A stretch of DNA of 54,791 nucleotides from an uncultured Pelagibacteraceae bacterium (GCA_902588895.1 CACIRC010000006.1:1-54791), one strand, 5' to 3'; shown: positions 35,670-45,579, numbered from the stretch's first letter. Numbers and translations: made by a program. Notes: a model not told the origin generated them from the sequence alone.

Positions 35670-37271
35670 TTACGAACTTCCAGGAGCTTTATCCTTAAAT
35701 AACTTATAATCTAAACTATCAACAAGAGCTTTGAAAGATGCATCAATGATATTTGGTGATACTCCAATAGTAAACCAATTAACACCCTTCGAATCTGTAC
35801 TTTCAATACTAACCCTTGTTACAGCTTCTGTTCCAGTATTTAGAATTCTAACTTTATAGTCAACCAATCTCAAATCTTTTAAATATTCTGAATATTTAGC
35901 AAGTTTATTAACATTCTTTCTAATTGCATTATCTAGAGCATTAACAGGTCCGTTTCCTTGTCCTTCACACAAAATTTTGTCTCCATCTACTTCTAATTGA
36001 GCTTTTGCATATGAAACTATTTCTCCTGCATTATCTTTCTTTACCGAAACATCATATTCATTAATAGAAATATATCTTGGTATCTCGCCCATTAATCTTC
36101 GAGCTAACAACTCAAAGGATGCATCAGCACCATCATAACTGTAACCAATAAATTCTCGATCTTTCACTTCATCTAAAAGTTTTTTAATTTTTGGATCACT
36201 TTTCTCAACATTTATTCCTATTGAATTCAATCTCGACATTATATTAGATTGTCCCGATTGATCTGAAACAACTATATTTCTAGAGTTTCCAACTTCTTCT
36301 GGATTTATGTGCTCATAGGTTTTAGGATCCTTTTGAACAGCTGAAACATGCATTCCGCCCTTGTGAGAAAAAGCAGAAGCTCCAACATAAGGTAAATGTT
36401 TATTGGGTTTTCTATTTAATATCTCATCTAATAATCTTGAGCATTGAGTTAAGTTTTTTAAATTTTCTCTTTTAATACTCAGTTCAAACTTATCTGAAAA
36501 ATCTTTCTTTAAAAAGAATGAGGGAATTAATGACATTAAATTAGCATTTCCACATCTTTCTCCTAAACCATTGATTGTGCCCTGGACTTGTCTAACACCT
36601 GCTTGAACTGCTGCAAGACTATTAGCTACCGCATTTTCTGTATCATTATGAGCATGTATTCCTAAATTTTTTCCAGGAATTTGCTTGCTTACTTTAGATA
36701 CAATTTCTGTAATCTCATGTGGAAGCGTACCGCCGTTAGTATCACATAATACAATCCATCTAGCACCATTATCAAAAGCAGCTTTTAAACATGACATTGC
36801 ATATTCTGGATTAGCTTTATATCCATCAAAAAAATGTTCAGCATCAAACACGAACTCTTTTCCAGATTTAACTATGTGTTTTGTGCTTTCGCTAATATTC
36901 ATTAAATTCTGCTCATTACTTATTCCTAATGCGACATCCACTTGAAAATCCCATGATTTTCCAAATAAGCAAACGGAAGTGCTTTTTGAATTAATTAATG
37001 ATGAGAGCATAGGGTCATTTTCTGCGCTGTGTTCAGATTTTTTAGTCATTCCAAATGCAGTTAATTTCGCTGATTTGAAATTATGATCTTTATTGAAAAA
37101 CTCAGTATCAGTTGGATTTGCTCCTGGCCATCCTCCCTCAACATAATCAACACCTAATTTGTCTAATGCTGATGAGATTATTTCCTTATCATCAATTGAA
37201 AAATCTACACCTTGAGTTTGTGCACCATCACGCAGTGTTGTGTCAAATATATAAAGTTGTTCCTTGCTCAT
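35670..37271 (-). CDS. cimA: (R)-citramalate synthase
   Basis: Protein of 533 aa, DRE-TIM metallolyase of the LeuA family. Motifs: FDTTLRDGAQTQG (residues 9-21) and the metal-binding GIHAHNDTENAVANS. The long C-terminal regulatory domain (about 390-533) fits citramalate synthase, which makes citramalate from pyruvate and acetyl-CoA for threonine-independent isoleucine synthesis. GAQTQG and overall length favour CimA over LeuA or homocitrate synthase. The start overlaps the cysS stop by 4 bp. Confidence 0.88.
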   Translation of the reverse strand: MSKEQLYIFDTTLRDGAQTQGVDFSIDDKEIISSALDKLGVDYVEGGWPGANPTDTEFFNKDHNFKSAKLTAFGMTKKSEHSAENDPMLSSLINSKSTSVCLFGKSWDFQVDVALGISNEQNLMNISESTKHIVKSGKEFVFDAEHFFDGYKANPEYAMSCLKAAFDNGARWIVLCDTNGGTLPHEITEIVSKVSKQIPGKNLGIHAHNDTENAVANSLAAVQAGVRQVQGTINGLGERCGNANLMSLIPSFFLKKDFSDKFELSIKRENLKNLTQCSRLLDEILNRKPNKHLPYVGASAFSHKGGMHVSAVQKDPKTYEHINPEEVGNSRNIVVSDQSGQSNIMSRLNSIGINVEKSDPKIKKLLDEVKDREFIGYSYDGADASFELLARRLMGEIPRYISINEYDVSVKKDNAGEIVSYAKAQLEVDGDKILCEGQGNGPVNALDNAIRKNVNKLAKYSEYLKDLRLVDYKVRILNTGTEAVTRVSIESTDSKGVNWFTIGVSPNIIDASFKALVDSLDYKLFKDKAPGSS

Positions 37272-38623
37272 TTAAATTTCCAAGTCGTTTTACCATCTTT
37301 ATCTTCTATTAAAACACCTTTATCTAAAAGCTCTTTTCTAATTTTATCAGCTTCTTCGTAATTTTTGTTCTCTCTAGCCTTATTTCTTTCCTGAATTTTT
37401 TGTAAAATTTCTTTTTCTGAAATTAAAGCTTTGCTAATTTTAAATTTAAGCCAATTTTCTTTACTTTCATTTAATAGTCCTACAAATTGACAAGCAGAAA
37501 CAAATAAAGATTTATCTTCATCGTTACCTTTTTGAGCTTTGTCATATAATTGATGTAAATTAGCAATATATCCAGGGGTGTTTAAATCATCATAAAGTGG
37601 CTGAAGAATCTCATCGGAAATCTTGGAAGTACTTTCAATATCTAAATACGAATTGTACCATTTATTTATCGTGTTTTGACAGTCTTCAAGAAGTTTATCA
37701 TTCCAATCTAACGGTTGTTTATAGTGCGCACTCAGTAAAGCTAATCTTAAAACTTGACCGCTTATCTTATTTCTAAAATCTTTTATTTTTAAAATATTTC
37801 CCTGAGACTTGGCCATCTTTTCATTAGACATAGTGATGAATGCATTATGCATCCAAAATTTTGCAAATATTTTTGTATCATTTGCACATCTTGATTGAGC
37901 TATTTCATTTTCATGATGAGGAAAAAGCAAATCTATACCTCCTCCATGAACATCAAACTCATCACCTAAAAATTTCTTTGACATTGCCGAACACTCTAAA
38001 TGCCATCCTGGCCTTCCTTTCCCCCATGGGGAATCCCATGATGGTTCATCATCTTCCGAAGGTTTCCATAAAACAAAATCTTCTGAATTTTTTTTATTTT
38101 CACTGACTTCTACTCTTGATCCAGCAATTAGTTCATTTAATTTTTTGTTTGATAACTGACCATAATCCTTAAATTTTATAACCTCAAAATAAACATGCTT
38201 ATTATTTTCATAAGCAAATCCTTTTTTTATTAATTCAGAAATCATTTCAACCATCAAATTTATATTTTCTGTTGCTTTAGGTTGATAGGTTGGTTCTTCA
38301 CAATTTAAGTAATGACAATCTTCACTAAAACTTTTAATTACCTTATTTGTTAATTCTGAAATTAAAATATTATTTTCTTTTGAAGATGTAATAATTTTAT
38401 CATCTACATCTGTAATATTTCGCACATAAGTAACTTTAGGATAATTTTTTTTAAAAATTTTAAATAGAATATCAAATACAACTATTGGTCTTGCATTTCC
38501 AATATGGGGATCATCATAAACAGTTGGACCACACACATACATTCTAATGTTGCTTTTATCTAGTGGAACAAACTTCTCTTTTTTATTTGTTAGGTTATTT
38601 GTTAAAAAAATATCTTTGCTCAT
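37268..38623 (-). CDS. cysS: Cysteinyl-tRNA synthetase
   Basis: Protein of 451 aa, class I. C31 starts the zinc site (MYVCGPTVYD), with further ligands in LECSAMS and FPHHENE. The HIGH motif reads HIGN (40-43) and KMSKS reads KMAKS (EKMAKSQGN). The C-terminal anticodon domain is complete. It lies 45 bp after nadE, with a hairpin in the gap, and overlaps cimA. Confidence 0.97.
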   Translation of the reverse strand: MSKDIFLTNNLTNKKEKFVPLDKSNIRMYVCGPTVYDDPHIGNARPIVVFDILFKIFKKNYPKVTYVRNITDVDDKIITSSKENNILISELTNKVIKSFSEDCHYLNCEEPTYQPKATENINLMVEMISELIKKGFAYENNKHVYFEVIKFKDYGQLSNKKLNELIAGSRVEVSENKKNSEDFVLWKPSEDDEPSWDSPWGKGRPGWHLECSAMSKKFLGDEFDVHGGGIDLLFPHHENEIAQSRCANDTKIFAKFWMHNAFITMSNEKMAKSQGNILKIKDFRNKISGQVLRLALLSAHYKQPLDWNDKLLEDCQNTINKWYNSYLDIESTSKISDEILQPLYDDLNTPGYIANLHQLYDKAQKGNDEDKSLFVSACQFVGLLNESKENWLKFKISKALISEKEILQKIQERNKARENKNYEEADKIRKELLDKGVLIEDKDGKTTWKFK

Positions 38624-38644
38624 TATTTTAGGAATATACTTAAA

Positions 38645-38666
38645 AAATAGATTTGTTAATCTATTT
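38645..38666 (-). terminator. Hairpin after nadE, possible intrinsic terminator
   Basis: AAATAGATT (38645-38653) and AATCTATTT (38658-38666) form a perfect 9-bp stem with a 4-nt loop. On the minus strand it is followed by three more T's, extending a run of six. It begins 2 bp after the nadE stop. The stem has only one G-C pair per arm, so termination would be weak. Confidence 0.45.
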
Positions 38667-38668
38667 GA

Positions 38669-39406
38669 TTAATTTGGAATTTTGCATACAGGAATTGGCT
38701 CCATTTTATGCAAATTTTGTTTTCTAATAGTTTCGTATTTATCTCGATTAGCTGAATTCGGATTATCCATAGCTTCTTCTAATTCTTCATATTTCAGTCC
38801 AAGTTGACCTTCATCAGTTCTTCCATCGTCCCACAAACCATCAGTAGGGGCAGCATCTATAATTTCTTTTAAAATTCCAAGCTCTTTTCCAAGTTCCCAA
38901 ACTTCAGTTTTATTACAATCAGCTATAGGAGATATATCTACCCCACCGTCTCCGTATTTTGTGTAAAACCCAACACCAAAATCTTCAACTTTATTTCCGG
39001 TTCCAACTACTATACCTTTATTCGCTGCAGCAACTTGATAAAGCGTTGTCATTCTCAATCTAGCTCTAGCATTCGCCATTCCATGCTCATTATCAAATTT
39101 AGATAAACTGGAACTAAATGCTAAAAATAATTCATCCAAATTAACTGTATGAGCCTCTACATTATTAAAATTTTTAACTAACCACTCTTGATGTTTTAAA
39201 CTTAAATCATGTTGATGAGATTTTTGTTTGATTGGCATTGACAAAACAATAGTTTTTAAACCTGTCATTGCACTTAAAGTGCTAGAAACAGAAGAATCTA
39301 TTCCACCAGAAATTCCTATTACCAATGACTCTGCCTTACTTGGCATACTATTTACATAGTCTTTAATCCAATTGGATATAAAATTTACTTTTTCTGAAGT
39401 ATTCAT
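38669..39406 (-). CDS. nadE: NAD synthetase (ammonia-dependent type)
   Basis: Protein of 245 aa. The PP-loop SGGIDSS is at residues 33-39. Further motifs include GTGNKVEDFGVGFYTKYGDG and the C-terminal PTDGLWDDGRTDE. There is no N-terminal glutaminase domain, so free ammonia is the expected nitrogen donor. A possible weak terminator follows. Confidence 0.95.
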   Translation of the reverse strand: MNTSEKVNFISNWIKDYVNSMPSKAESLVIGISGGIDSSVSSTLSAMTGLKTIVLSMPIKQKSHQHDLSLKHQEWLVKNFNNVEAHTVNLDELFLAFSSSLSKFDNEHGMANARARLRMTTLYQVAAANKGIVVGTGNKVEDFGVGFYTKYGDGGVDISPIADCNKTEVWELGKELGILKEIIDAAPTDGLWDDGRTDEGQLGLKYEELEEAMDNPNSANRDKYETIRKQNLHKMEPIPVCKIPN

Positions 39407-39444
39407 GATTTTAAACTATTAGATATTTAAAATTTTACAATGTC

Positions 39445-40830
39445 TTAAGATGCCGCTCTATTTGCATTTTTAGAATAAGAGCTATTCTTTTTAATCTCAT
39501 CTGAAATCAAGAAAGCTAATTCTAAAGCTTGGTTTGCATTTAGTCTTGGGTCACAATGTGTATGATATCTTGATGATAAGTCTTTTTCAGATATCTTTTG
39601 AGCTCCACCGATACATTCTGTTACATTTTGACCGGTCAATTCTATATGAAGTCCTCCAGCATAACTTCCTTCACTTTGATGACATGCAAAAACATTTTTA
39701 ACTTCTTTTAAAACACTATTAAATGGTCTTGTTTTAAATCCTGTCGCAGCTTTTACTGTATTGCCATGACAAGGATCACATGACCAAATTACATTTAAAC
39801 CTTCTCTCTTTATTGCTCTAATTAATTTTGGTAAAAATTTTGAAACATTATCTGCTCCAAATCTCGAGATAAGTGTAATTTTACCTTTTTCATTCTTAGG
39901 GTTTATTCTATTACAAAGATTTACTAAATCTTCAGCCTTTAAAGTAGGTCCACATTTTATTCCTATTGGATTTTCTATACCTCTACAAAATTCAACATGA
40001 CCACCATCGAGTTGTCTGGTTCTATCTCCAATCCAAACAAAGTGAGCAGATGTGTCGTGATTCTCTCCGGTTGTTGAGTCTGTTCTTGTCATTGTTTCCT
40101 CAAAAGGTAGAAGTAATGCTTCATGCGATGTCCAAAAGTTAACAGTTTTTAATCTTCTATTGAAATCAGAATTAATTCCACAAGCATCCATGAAAGCTAA
40201 CGCATTTGCGATATTATCTTCCAATTCTTTAAATCTTTTTAACTCAGGCGAATTTTTTATAAAACCTAAATTCCAATTATGAACATTCTTAAGATCTGCA
40301 AAACCTCCATGACAGAATGCTCTTATTAAGTTTAAAGTAGCAGCTGACTGTGAGTATGCCTTGAATAATCTTTTGGGATCTGGAACTCTGGCTTTTTCAT
40401 TAAATTCCATTGCATTTATGTTGTCACCTAAATAACTTGGAAGCTCTAATCCATTTTTTATTTCTGTAGGTGCACTTCTCGGTTTTGAAAATTGACCAGC
40501 TATTCTTCCAACTTTAACTACTGGTAATGAAGCTGAGTATGTTAAAACTAATGACATTTGCAACATTAGTTTAAATGTATCTCTAATATTATCTGGATTA
40601 AATTCTGCAAAACTCTCAGCACAATCACCACCCTGTAACAAAAATGCTTTTCCGTCTACAACGTCAGCTAACTGACTTTTAAGATGTCTCGTTTCTCCAG
40701 CAAATACTAACGGAGGAAATGTTCCTATCTTATCCAAAACTTTATCCAATTCTTTTTTATCTGGATATTCTGGAATATGTTTTACAGGATATTTTCTCCA
40801 ACTATTTTTTTTCCAACTTTTCATATTCAA
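39445..40830 (-). CDS. aroG: DAHP synthase, class II (plant type)
   Basis: Protein of 461 aa. It condenses PEP and erythrose-4-phosphate in the first step of the shikimate pathway. Class II landmarks: LQGGDCAESF (about residues 80-89), VGRIAGQFSKPRS, SHEALLLPFE, and WSCDPCHGNT with its metal-binding Cys/His. No separate chorismate-mutase or ACT domain is fused. It is divergent from the TPR gene across a 175-bp gap. Confidence 0.95.
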   Translation of the reverse strand: MNMKSWKKNSWRKYPVKHIPEYPDKKELDKVLDKIGTFPPLVFAGETRHLKSQLADVVDGKAFLLQGGDCAESFAEFNPDNIRDTFKLMLQMSLVLTYSASLPVVKVGRIAGQFSKPRSAPTEIKNGLELPSYLGDNINAMEFNEKARVPDPKRLFKAYSQSAATLNLIRAFCHGGFADLKNVHNWNLGFIKNSPELKRFKELEDNIANALAFMDACGINSDFNRRLKTVNFWTSHEALLLPFEETMTRTDSTTGENHDTSAHFVWIGDRTRQLDGGHVEFCRGIENPIGIKCGPTLKAEDLVNLCNRINPKNEKGKITLISRFGADNVSKFLPKLIRAIKREGLNVIWSCDPCHGNTVKAATGFKTRPFNSVLKEVKNVFACHQSEGSYAGGLHIELTGQNVTECIGGAQKISEKDLSSRYHTHCDPRLNANQALELAFLISDEIKKNSSYSKNANRAAS

Positions 40831-40873
40831 CCTACAAGTGTTTTAACAGAGATTTAAAAATTAACAACCATGT

Positions 40874-40918
40874 TTTATAATTTAATAACTTAAATTTATA
40901 ATGGTTTATAATTTAATA
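40874..40918. repeat. Pair of 14-bp direct repeats in the aroG/TPR-gene gap
   Basis: TTTATAATTTAATA occurs at 40874-40887 and 40905-40918, 31 bp apart. Both contain TATAAT-like sequence and lie in the 175-bp divergent region, so they may be part of tandem promoters or a paired operator. Very AT-rich DNA makes chance repeats likely. Nothing else is seen in this gap. Confidence 0.35.
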
Positions 40919-41005
40919 GAATGCTCAAAATTATAATATTTAAATATATTATTATTAAAGTTTTTGTATCAAGTGAGAAAATATAAATTAAATATAAATA
41001 TTTAA

Positions 41006-42343
41006 ATGAATACTGATTTAATATTTAAAAAAGCTGTTAATTTACATTTATCAAAAAAACTTTCTGAGGCAGAAGAATTATATAAAAAAATATTAAAGAT
41101 AAATCCTAATAATTTAATAGCCTCAAATAATTTAGCTTCAATTTACAATTATAAAAAAAATCATGAAAAAGCAAAAAATTTATTAGAATATGTTTTAAAA
41201 ATAAAACCCTCAGATACAGATGCACTGAATAATTATGGAAACGCTCTAAAGGGTCTAAATCGTTTTGAAGAAGCGTTATTGTATTATAAAAAATCCTTAG
41301 AATTAAAACCTGATTTTATAGATGCTATTAATAATATGGGAAATTGTTTAACATCAATAGGAAGATTAGATGAGGCAATAAAAAGTTTTAAAAAAGCATT
41401 AAGTATAAACTCAAATCATATAAATTCTAATTGGAATTTAAGTTTGTTGCAACTTTTAGTTGGTGATTTTGAGGAAGGTTGGAAAAATTATGAATGGAGA
41501 AAAAAAAGAAAAACAACAAAAAATAAATACATCCAAAATCTTAACAAGGAATGGGATGGTCGAGCTTCTTTAAAAAACAAAAAAATTTATATCTATAAAG
41601 AACAGGGTCTTGGAGATTATATTCAGTTCTCAAGATATTTGTTTTCAATTAAAAAACTTGGTGCACATATTATACTGGACACACCTACTTCCTTAAAAAA
41701 ATTGATTAAATCACTGGAAATAAAATTTGAGTTTATTGACGAATTAAAAGATCAAAGTTTTGATTTTTACTGTTCCATTATGAGTCTACCTTTTGCATTC
41801 AAGACAAATTTTGAAACTATTCCAAATAAAACACCTTACTTCTTTGTTGAAAAAAATAAAGAGATCTTATGGAAACAAAAGATAAAAAATAATACAAAAA
41901 AAATTGGATTATGTTGGTCAGGTAATTCAAAAAATTTAACAGTTTTTAATAGAAATATACCTCTTAAAAAATTAGTTCCACTTTTTGAACTTCCTTTTTC
42001 ATTTCATTCATTACAGATTGAAATAGAGGAAAATGAAAAAAAAATATTTAACCGACATAAAAATTTCTTTAATCATAAAAAAGAAATAATGGGTTTTGAT
42101 AATACTGCGGCTTTAATTAATAATTTAGATTTGGTTATTACTGTAGATACATCAATCGCTCATTTAGCTGGAGCTCTTGGAAAAAAAGTATGGATTATGT
42201 TACCATTTATACCTGACTTTAGATGGTTGTTAAAAATTGATTGGAGTCCATGGTACCCGAGCGCACGATTGTTACGTCAAACAAAATTTAATGATTGGGA
42301 TGAAATTATAACCCTCATTCAAAAAGACTTAAAAAAAGTCTAA
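41006..42343 (+). CDS. TPR protein with C-terminal GT9-like domain
   Basis: Protein of 445 aa. About four tetratricopeptide repeats cover residues 1 to about 150 (AEELYKKILKINPNN, then ALNNYGNALKGLNRFEEAL). The C-terminal half (about 185-445) resembles heptosyltransferase-like glycosyltransferase-B folds: IGLCWSGNSKN near 305 and DTSIAHLAGALGKKVWIMLP near 385. Such TPR-GT proteins are usual in marine alphaproteobacteria; their acceptor is unknown. It stands alone on the plus strand, converging on glmS with 12 bp between stops. Confidence 0.72.
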   Translation: MNTDLIFKKAVNLHLSKKLSEAEELYKKILKINPNNLIASNNLASIYNYKKNHEKAKNLLEYVLKIKPSDTDALNNYGNALKGLNRFEEALLYYKKSLELKPDFIDAINNMGNCLTSIGRLDEAIKSFKKALSINSNHINSNWNLSLLQLLVGDFEEGWKNYEWRKKRKTTKNKYIQNLNKEWDGRASLKNKKIYIYKEQGLGDYIQFSRYLFSIKKLGAHIILDTPTSLKKLIKSLEIKFEFIDELKDQSFDFYCSIMSLPFAFKTNFETIPNKTPYFFVEKNKEILWKQKIKNNTKKIGLCWSGNSKNLTVFNRNIPLKKLVPLFELPFSFHSLQIEIEENEKKIFNRHKNFFNHKKEIMGFDNTAALINNLDLVITVDTSIAHLAGALGKKVWIMLPFIPDFRWLLKIDWSPWYPSARLLRQTKFNDWDEIITLIQKDLKKV

Positions 42344-42355
42344 AATTTACTTCAA

Positions 42356-44176
42356 TTACTCGACAGTTACTGACTTAGCTAAATTTCTAGGCTTATCTAT
42401 ATCATAACCTTTTTTAAGAGCAGAGTAATATGCAAGTTTTTGAAGTGGAATAGTCAAAAGGAATGGAAGCAAGTCATGATTTGTATTTTCAACTTCAATA
42501 GTTTCCCAAATATTTTCGGAAACAACTTCATCTTTACTTTTATTAGTTATCAATAATACCTTCGCTCCTCTAGCAATAACTTCCTGCATATTCGAAATTG
42601 TTTTTTTGTAATAATTATCTCTAGGAGCTAAAACTACTACAGGCATTCCCTCCTCAATTAAAGCTAATGGCCCATGTTTCATTTCACCAGCTGGGTATCC
42701 TTCTGCATGAACGTATGAAAGCTCTTTAAGTTTTAATGCACCCTCTAGAGCTATTGGATATGAATAACCTCTTCCTAAAAACATAGAACCTTTAGCCTCA
42801 TTAAATGTTGAAGATATCGCCTGGATATCATTATCATGCAATAAAGTTTTTTCTATTAATCCTGGCAAGGCTTTTAAGTCTTTAATCTTTTCTTGGTATT
42901 CATTTTTTTCAATTTCTTTTCTTAATGACCCAAGTTTTAAGGCTAAAATATACAAAACTAATATTTGACCTAGAAATGCTTTTGTTGATGCCACTCCTAT
43001 TTCAGGACCACAATGAATTGGTAAAACAAAATTAGAGTCTCTTGCTATTGAGCTTTCGATTACATTAACAACAGAACATGTTTTCATATTATTTTTATTA
43101 CAAAGATCTAGGGCCGCATACGTATCTGCTGTTTCTCCAGATTGTGAAACAAAGATATATAAACCGTCATTTTTAAATCTATTTTTTCTGTATCTAAATT
43201 CCGAAGCTATATCTATGTTAACATCTAAGGTTGTAAGTTCTTCGAACCAATATTTAGCCATTAAACAAGAATGATATGCTGTACCACAGCCAATTAAAGT
43301 TATTGAATTAATTTCCTCAATTTTCCACGGAAAATTGAAAATATTTATCTCTTTGTTCAAGTTATCTACGTATTCTTTAATTCCAGTTTTAATTGTCGTT
43401 GGTTGTTCTTCAATTTCTTTTGCCATAAAATGTTTGAAATCACCTTTATCATAACTTGCTTCATCTGATGATAATTCTAATATTTTTTTATTAACTTTAT
43501 TACCTTCTTCATTAAAAAAAAGAACTTGATCTTTTTTAACAACACAAAATTCACCGTCATCAAGATAAGTAATTTTATTTGTCATAGATTTTAAAGCGTA
43601 AGAATCTGATCCTAGATAATTTTCATTCGGACCGTAACCAACAGCTAGTGGTGATCCTCTTCTAGCGCCAACTATTAAGTCTGGAATATCTTTAAAAACG
43701 ATTCCAAGAGCAAAACTACCATGAAGTTGTTTCAAGGTTTTTGTAATAGCTTCTTCTAGTTCAGATGTTTTCAAATTCTCAGTTATCAAATGAACAATTA
43801 CCTCTGTATCTGTTTGTGATTTAAAATTATGACCTTTATTTATTAAATGTTTTTTTAATATTGTTGAATTTTCAATAATTCCATTATGAACTACTGAAAC
43901 ATTATGAGAAGAATGTGGATGTGCATTCAAACTATTTGGAATACCGTGAGTGGCCCATCTTACGTGCCCTATTCCAATATTTCCTCTTAAATTTTTTAAA
44001 TCAAAATTATTTTCCAAATTATCTACTCTACCCTCTGATTTTACTTCATTAATTTCACCATCTGAAAGTGTAGCTATACCTGCTGAGTCATACCCTCTGT
44101 ACTCTAATTTTTTTAACGAATTAATTATATTTGAATAAACAGGTTTGTTGCTAGATATTCCTATAATTCCACACAT
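42356..44176 (-). CDS. glmS: Glucosamine-6-phosphate synthase
   Basis: Protein of 606 aa. The N-terminal glutaminase has nucleophile C2 (MCGIIGI) and GIGHVRWATHG. Two SIS sugar-isomerase domains follow (SQSGETADTYAAL; FLGRGYSYPIALEGALKLKE), ending KSVTVE. It starts 3 bp after the short glmU-like gene, so the two hexosamine genes are coupled. The gap is too small for a glmS ribozyme. Confidence 0.97.
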   Translation of the reverse strand: MCGIIGISSNKPVYSNIINSLKKLEYRGYDSAGIATLSDGEINEVKSEGRVDNLENNFDLKNLRGNIGIGHVRWATHGIPNSLNAHPHSSHNVSVVHNGIIENSTILKKHLINKGHNFKSQTDTEVIVHLITENLKTSELEEAITKTLKQLHGSFALGIVFKDIPDLIVGARRGSPLAVGYGPNENYLGSDSYALKSMTNKITYLDDGEFCVVKKDQVLFFNEEGNKVNKKILELSSDEASYDKGDFKHFMAKEIEEQPTTIKTGIKEYVDNLNKEINIFNFPWKIEEINSITLIGCGTAYHSCLMAKYWFEELTTLDVNIDIASEFRYRKNRFKNDGLYIFVSQSGETADTYAALDLCNKNNMKTCSVVNVIESSIARDSNFVLPIHCGPEIGVASTKAFLGQILVLYILALKLGSLRKEIEKNEYQEKIKDLKALPGLIEKTLLHDNDIQAISSTFNEAKGSMFLGRGYSYPIALEGALKLKELSYVHAEGYPAGEMKHGPLALIEEGMPVVVLAPRDNYYKKTISNMQEVIARGAKVLLITNKSKDEVVSENIWETIEVENTNHDLLPFLLTIPLQKLAYYSALKKGYDIDKPRNLAKSVTVE

Positions 44177-44179
44177 AAA

Positions 44180-44791
44180 TTATTTTTTCTTTCTTTTGTA
44201 ATTTTTAACTTCTAATTGTGGCGATCTTGTTAATGCTAAAGATTTTGTTCTAACATTTTTTGTAATTACTGATCCAGCCCCAACAGTACTATTTTTGCTT
44301 ATTGTAATTGGAGCAACCAATGATGAATTTGAGCCAATAAAAACTTTGTCTTTAATCTTTGTTTTATTTTTATTAACTCCATCATAGTTACAAGTAATAG
44401 TACCTGCACCAATATTTACAGATTTTCCAATTTGAGTATCTCCCACATATGATAAATGATTTATTTTAGATTTATTTCCTAAAGTACTTTTTTTAATTTC
44501 AACAAAATTACCTACTTTAGATCCTGATTTTAAAATTGTGTTGGGTCTTATTCTGGCATAGGGGCCAATTTCAACTTTACTTTCTATTTTACAAGATTCT
44601 AAATGTGAAAAAGATTTTATAATTACATTATCTCCAATTTTAACATTAGAACCTATAACAACATAAGGTTCTATAGTTACCTTTTTTCCAACCTTGGTAT
44701 CTTTCGAAAAAAAAATAGTTTCAGGACCTATCATCTTAACTCCTAATTTTATAAATTTTTCTCTTAGTTTTTTTTGATTTAAAACTTCCAT
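44180..44791 (-). CDS. GlmU acetyltransferase domain only (no uridylyltransferase domain)
   Basis: Protein of 203 aa. It aligns by eye to the C-terminal half of GlmU: left-handed beta-helix repeats, GPYARIRP (residues 76-83), VGNFVEIKKS, the catalytic-type H112 in INHLSYVGD, and TITCNYDGVNKNKT. Full GlmU is about 450 aa; the N-terminal pyrophosphorylase half is absent. The start (ATG) has no coding sequence upstream, so this is not a frameshift remnant. It probably makes N-acetylglucosamine-1-phosphate, with the UTP step done by another protein. It is followed by glmS. Confidence 0.88.
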   Translation of the reverse strand: MEVLNQKKLREKFIKLGVKMIGPETIFFSKDTKVGKKVTIEPYVVIGSNVKIGDNVIIKSFSHLESCKIESKVEIGPYARIRPNTILKSGSKVGNFVEIKKSTLGNKSKINHLSYVGDTQIGKSVNIGAGTITCNYDGVNKNKTKIKDKVFIGSNSSLVAPITISKNSTVGAGSVITKNVRTKSLALTRSPQLEVKNYKRKKK

Positions 44792-44860
44792 TTAGAATTG
44801 ATTTACATTAAGAATTAGTCTTGATTAATTCACAATTTATTTCTTTAAAATACTTTTAAA

Positions 44861-45526
44861 ATGAAACAAAAATTTACAATTTTATTTGATTTAGATGGTA
44901 CATTAGTAGATACAGCTCCTGATTTAATACGCGCCCATAACCATGTAATGAGAAAATTTGGCTACCCAACTAAAACTTTGGGGGAATTAAAAAATGCTGT
45001 TGGCAAAGGCGCAAAAGCTATGATGGCTAAAGCTAACGGTCAGTGGAAATGGTTTGATGAAAAAATTCAAAATGAAATGACTAATGAATTTCTATCTTAT
45101 TATGGAAAAAATATTTTACACGAAAGTAAATTAATAAATGGTGTAAAAGAATTTTTAAATTGGTGTAAAAATGAAAATATTTCTATGGCAGTGTGCACTA
45201 ATAAAACTGAACACTTGGCAGTTGATCTTTTAAAAAAAATTGGGATTTATGATTATTTTGAATATGTTGCAGGATATAATACTTTTGAATATTGCAAACC
45301 AGACCCTCGTCATTTAACAACGACTATAGAAATTTTAGATGGAGATAAAAAAAAATCAATTATGATTGGTGATAGTGAGACAGATGCTAATGCCGCTAAG
45401 GCCGCTGAAATTCCAATAATTTTACTAAAATATGGATATACAGAAAAAAGATCTGAGGAAATTTATCATAATCACATAATAAAAGACTTTGTCGGTATTG
45501 AGAAAATAATATCTGAATATCTTTAA
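44861..45526 (+). CDS. gph: Phosphoglycolate phosphatase, HAD family
   Basis: Protein of 221 aa. HAD motif I is FDLDGTLVDTAPDL (residues 8-21); motif II T in VCTNKT; motif III lysine in YCKPDP; motif IV MIGDSETDANAA. The cap domain is of the Gph type. It may also act on other phosphates. Divergent from the glmU-like gene with 69 bp between starts. Confidence 0.85.
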   Translation: MKQKFTILFDLDGTLVDTAPDLIRAHNHVMRKFGYPTKTLGELKNAVGKGAKAMMAKANGQWKWFDEKIQNEMTNEFLSYYGKNILHESKLINGVKEFLNWCKNENISMAVCTNKTEHLAVDLLKKIGIYDYFEYVAGYNTFEYCKPDPRHLTTTIEILDGDKKKSIMIGDSETDANAAKAAEIPIILLKYGYTEKRSEEIYHNHIIKDFVGIEKIISEYL

Positions 45527-45569
45527 TATTGATTAATTTTTTTTAACTATTAAAACAAAATCACAAATT

Positions 45570-45574
45570 AGGAG
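45570..45574 (+). promoter_or_regulatory. Shine-Dalgarno AGGAG that fixes the prpD TTG start
   Basis: AGGAG lies 5 nt before TTG (45580-45582). Good Shine-Dalgarno sites are scarce in this window, so this one supports the non-ATG start. No ATG occurs in frame near the N-terminus. Confidence 0.6.
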
Positions 45575-45579
45575 TTATT

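Noticed and set aside
40874..40918. 14-bp direct repeats as an origin iteron
   Set aside because: Only two copies, composed solely of A and T in very AT-rich DNA, with no dnaA or DnaA boxes nearby.
44177..44179. glmS ribozyme or riboswitch
   Set aside because: Only 3 bp separate the glmU-like gene from glmS, and the fold could not fit outside coding sequence.
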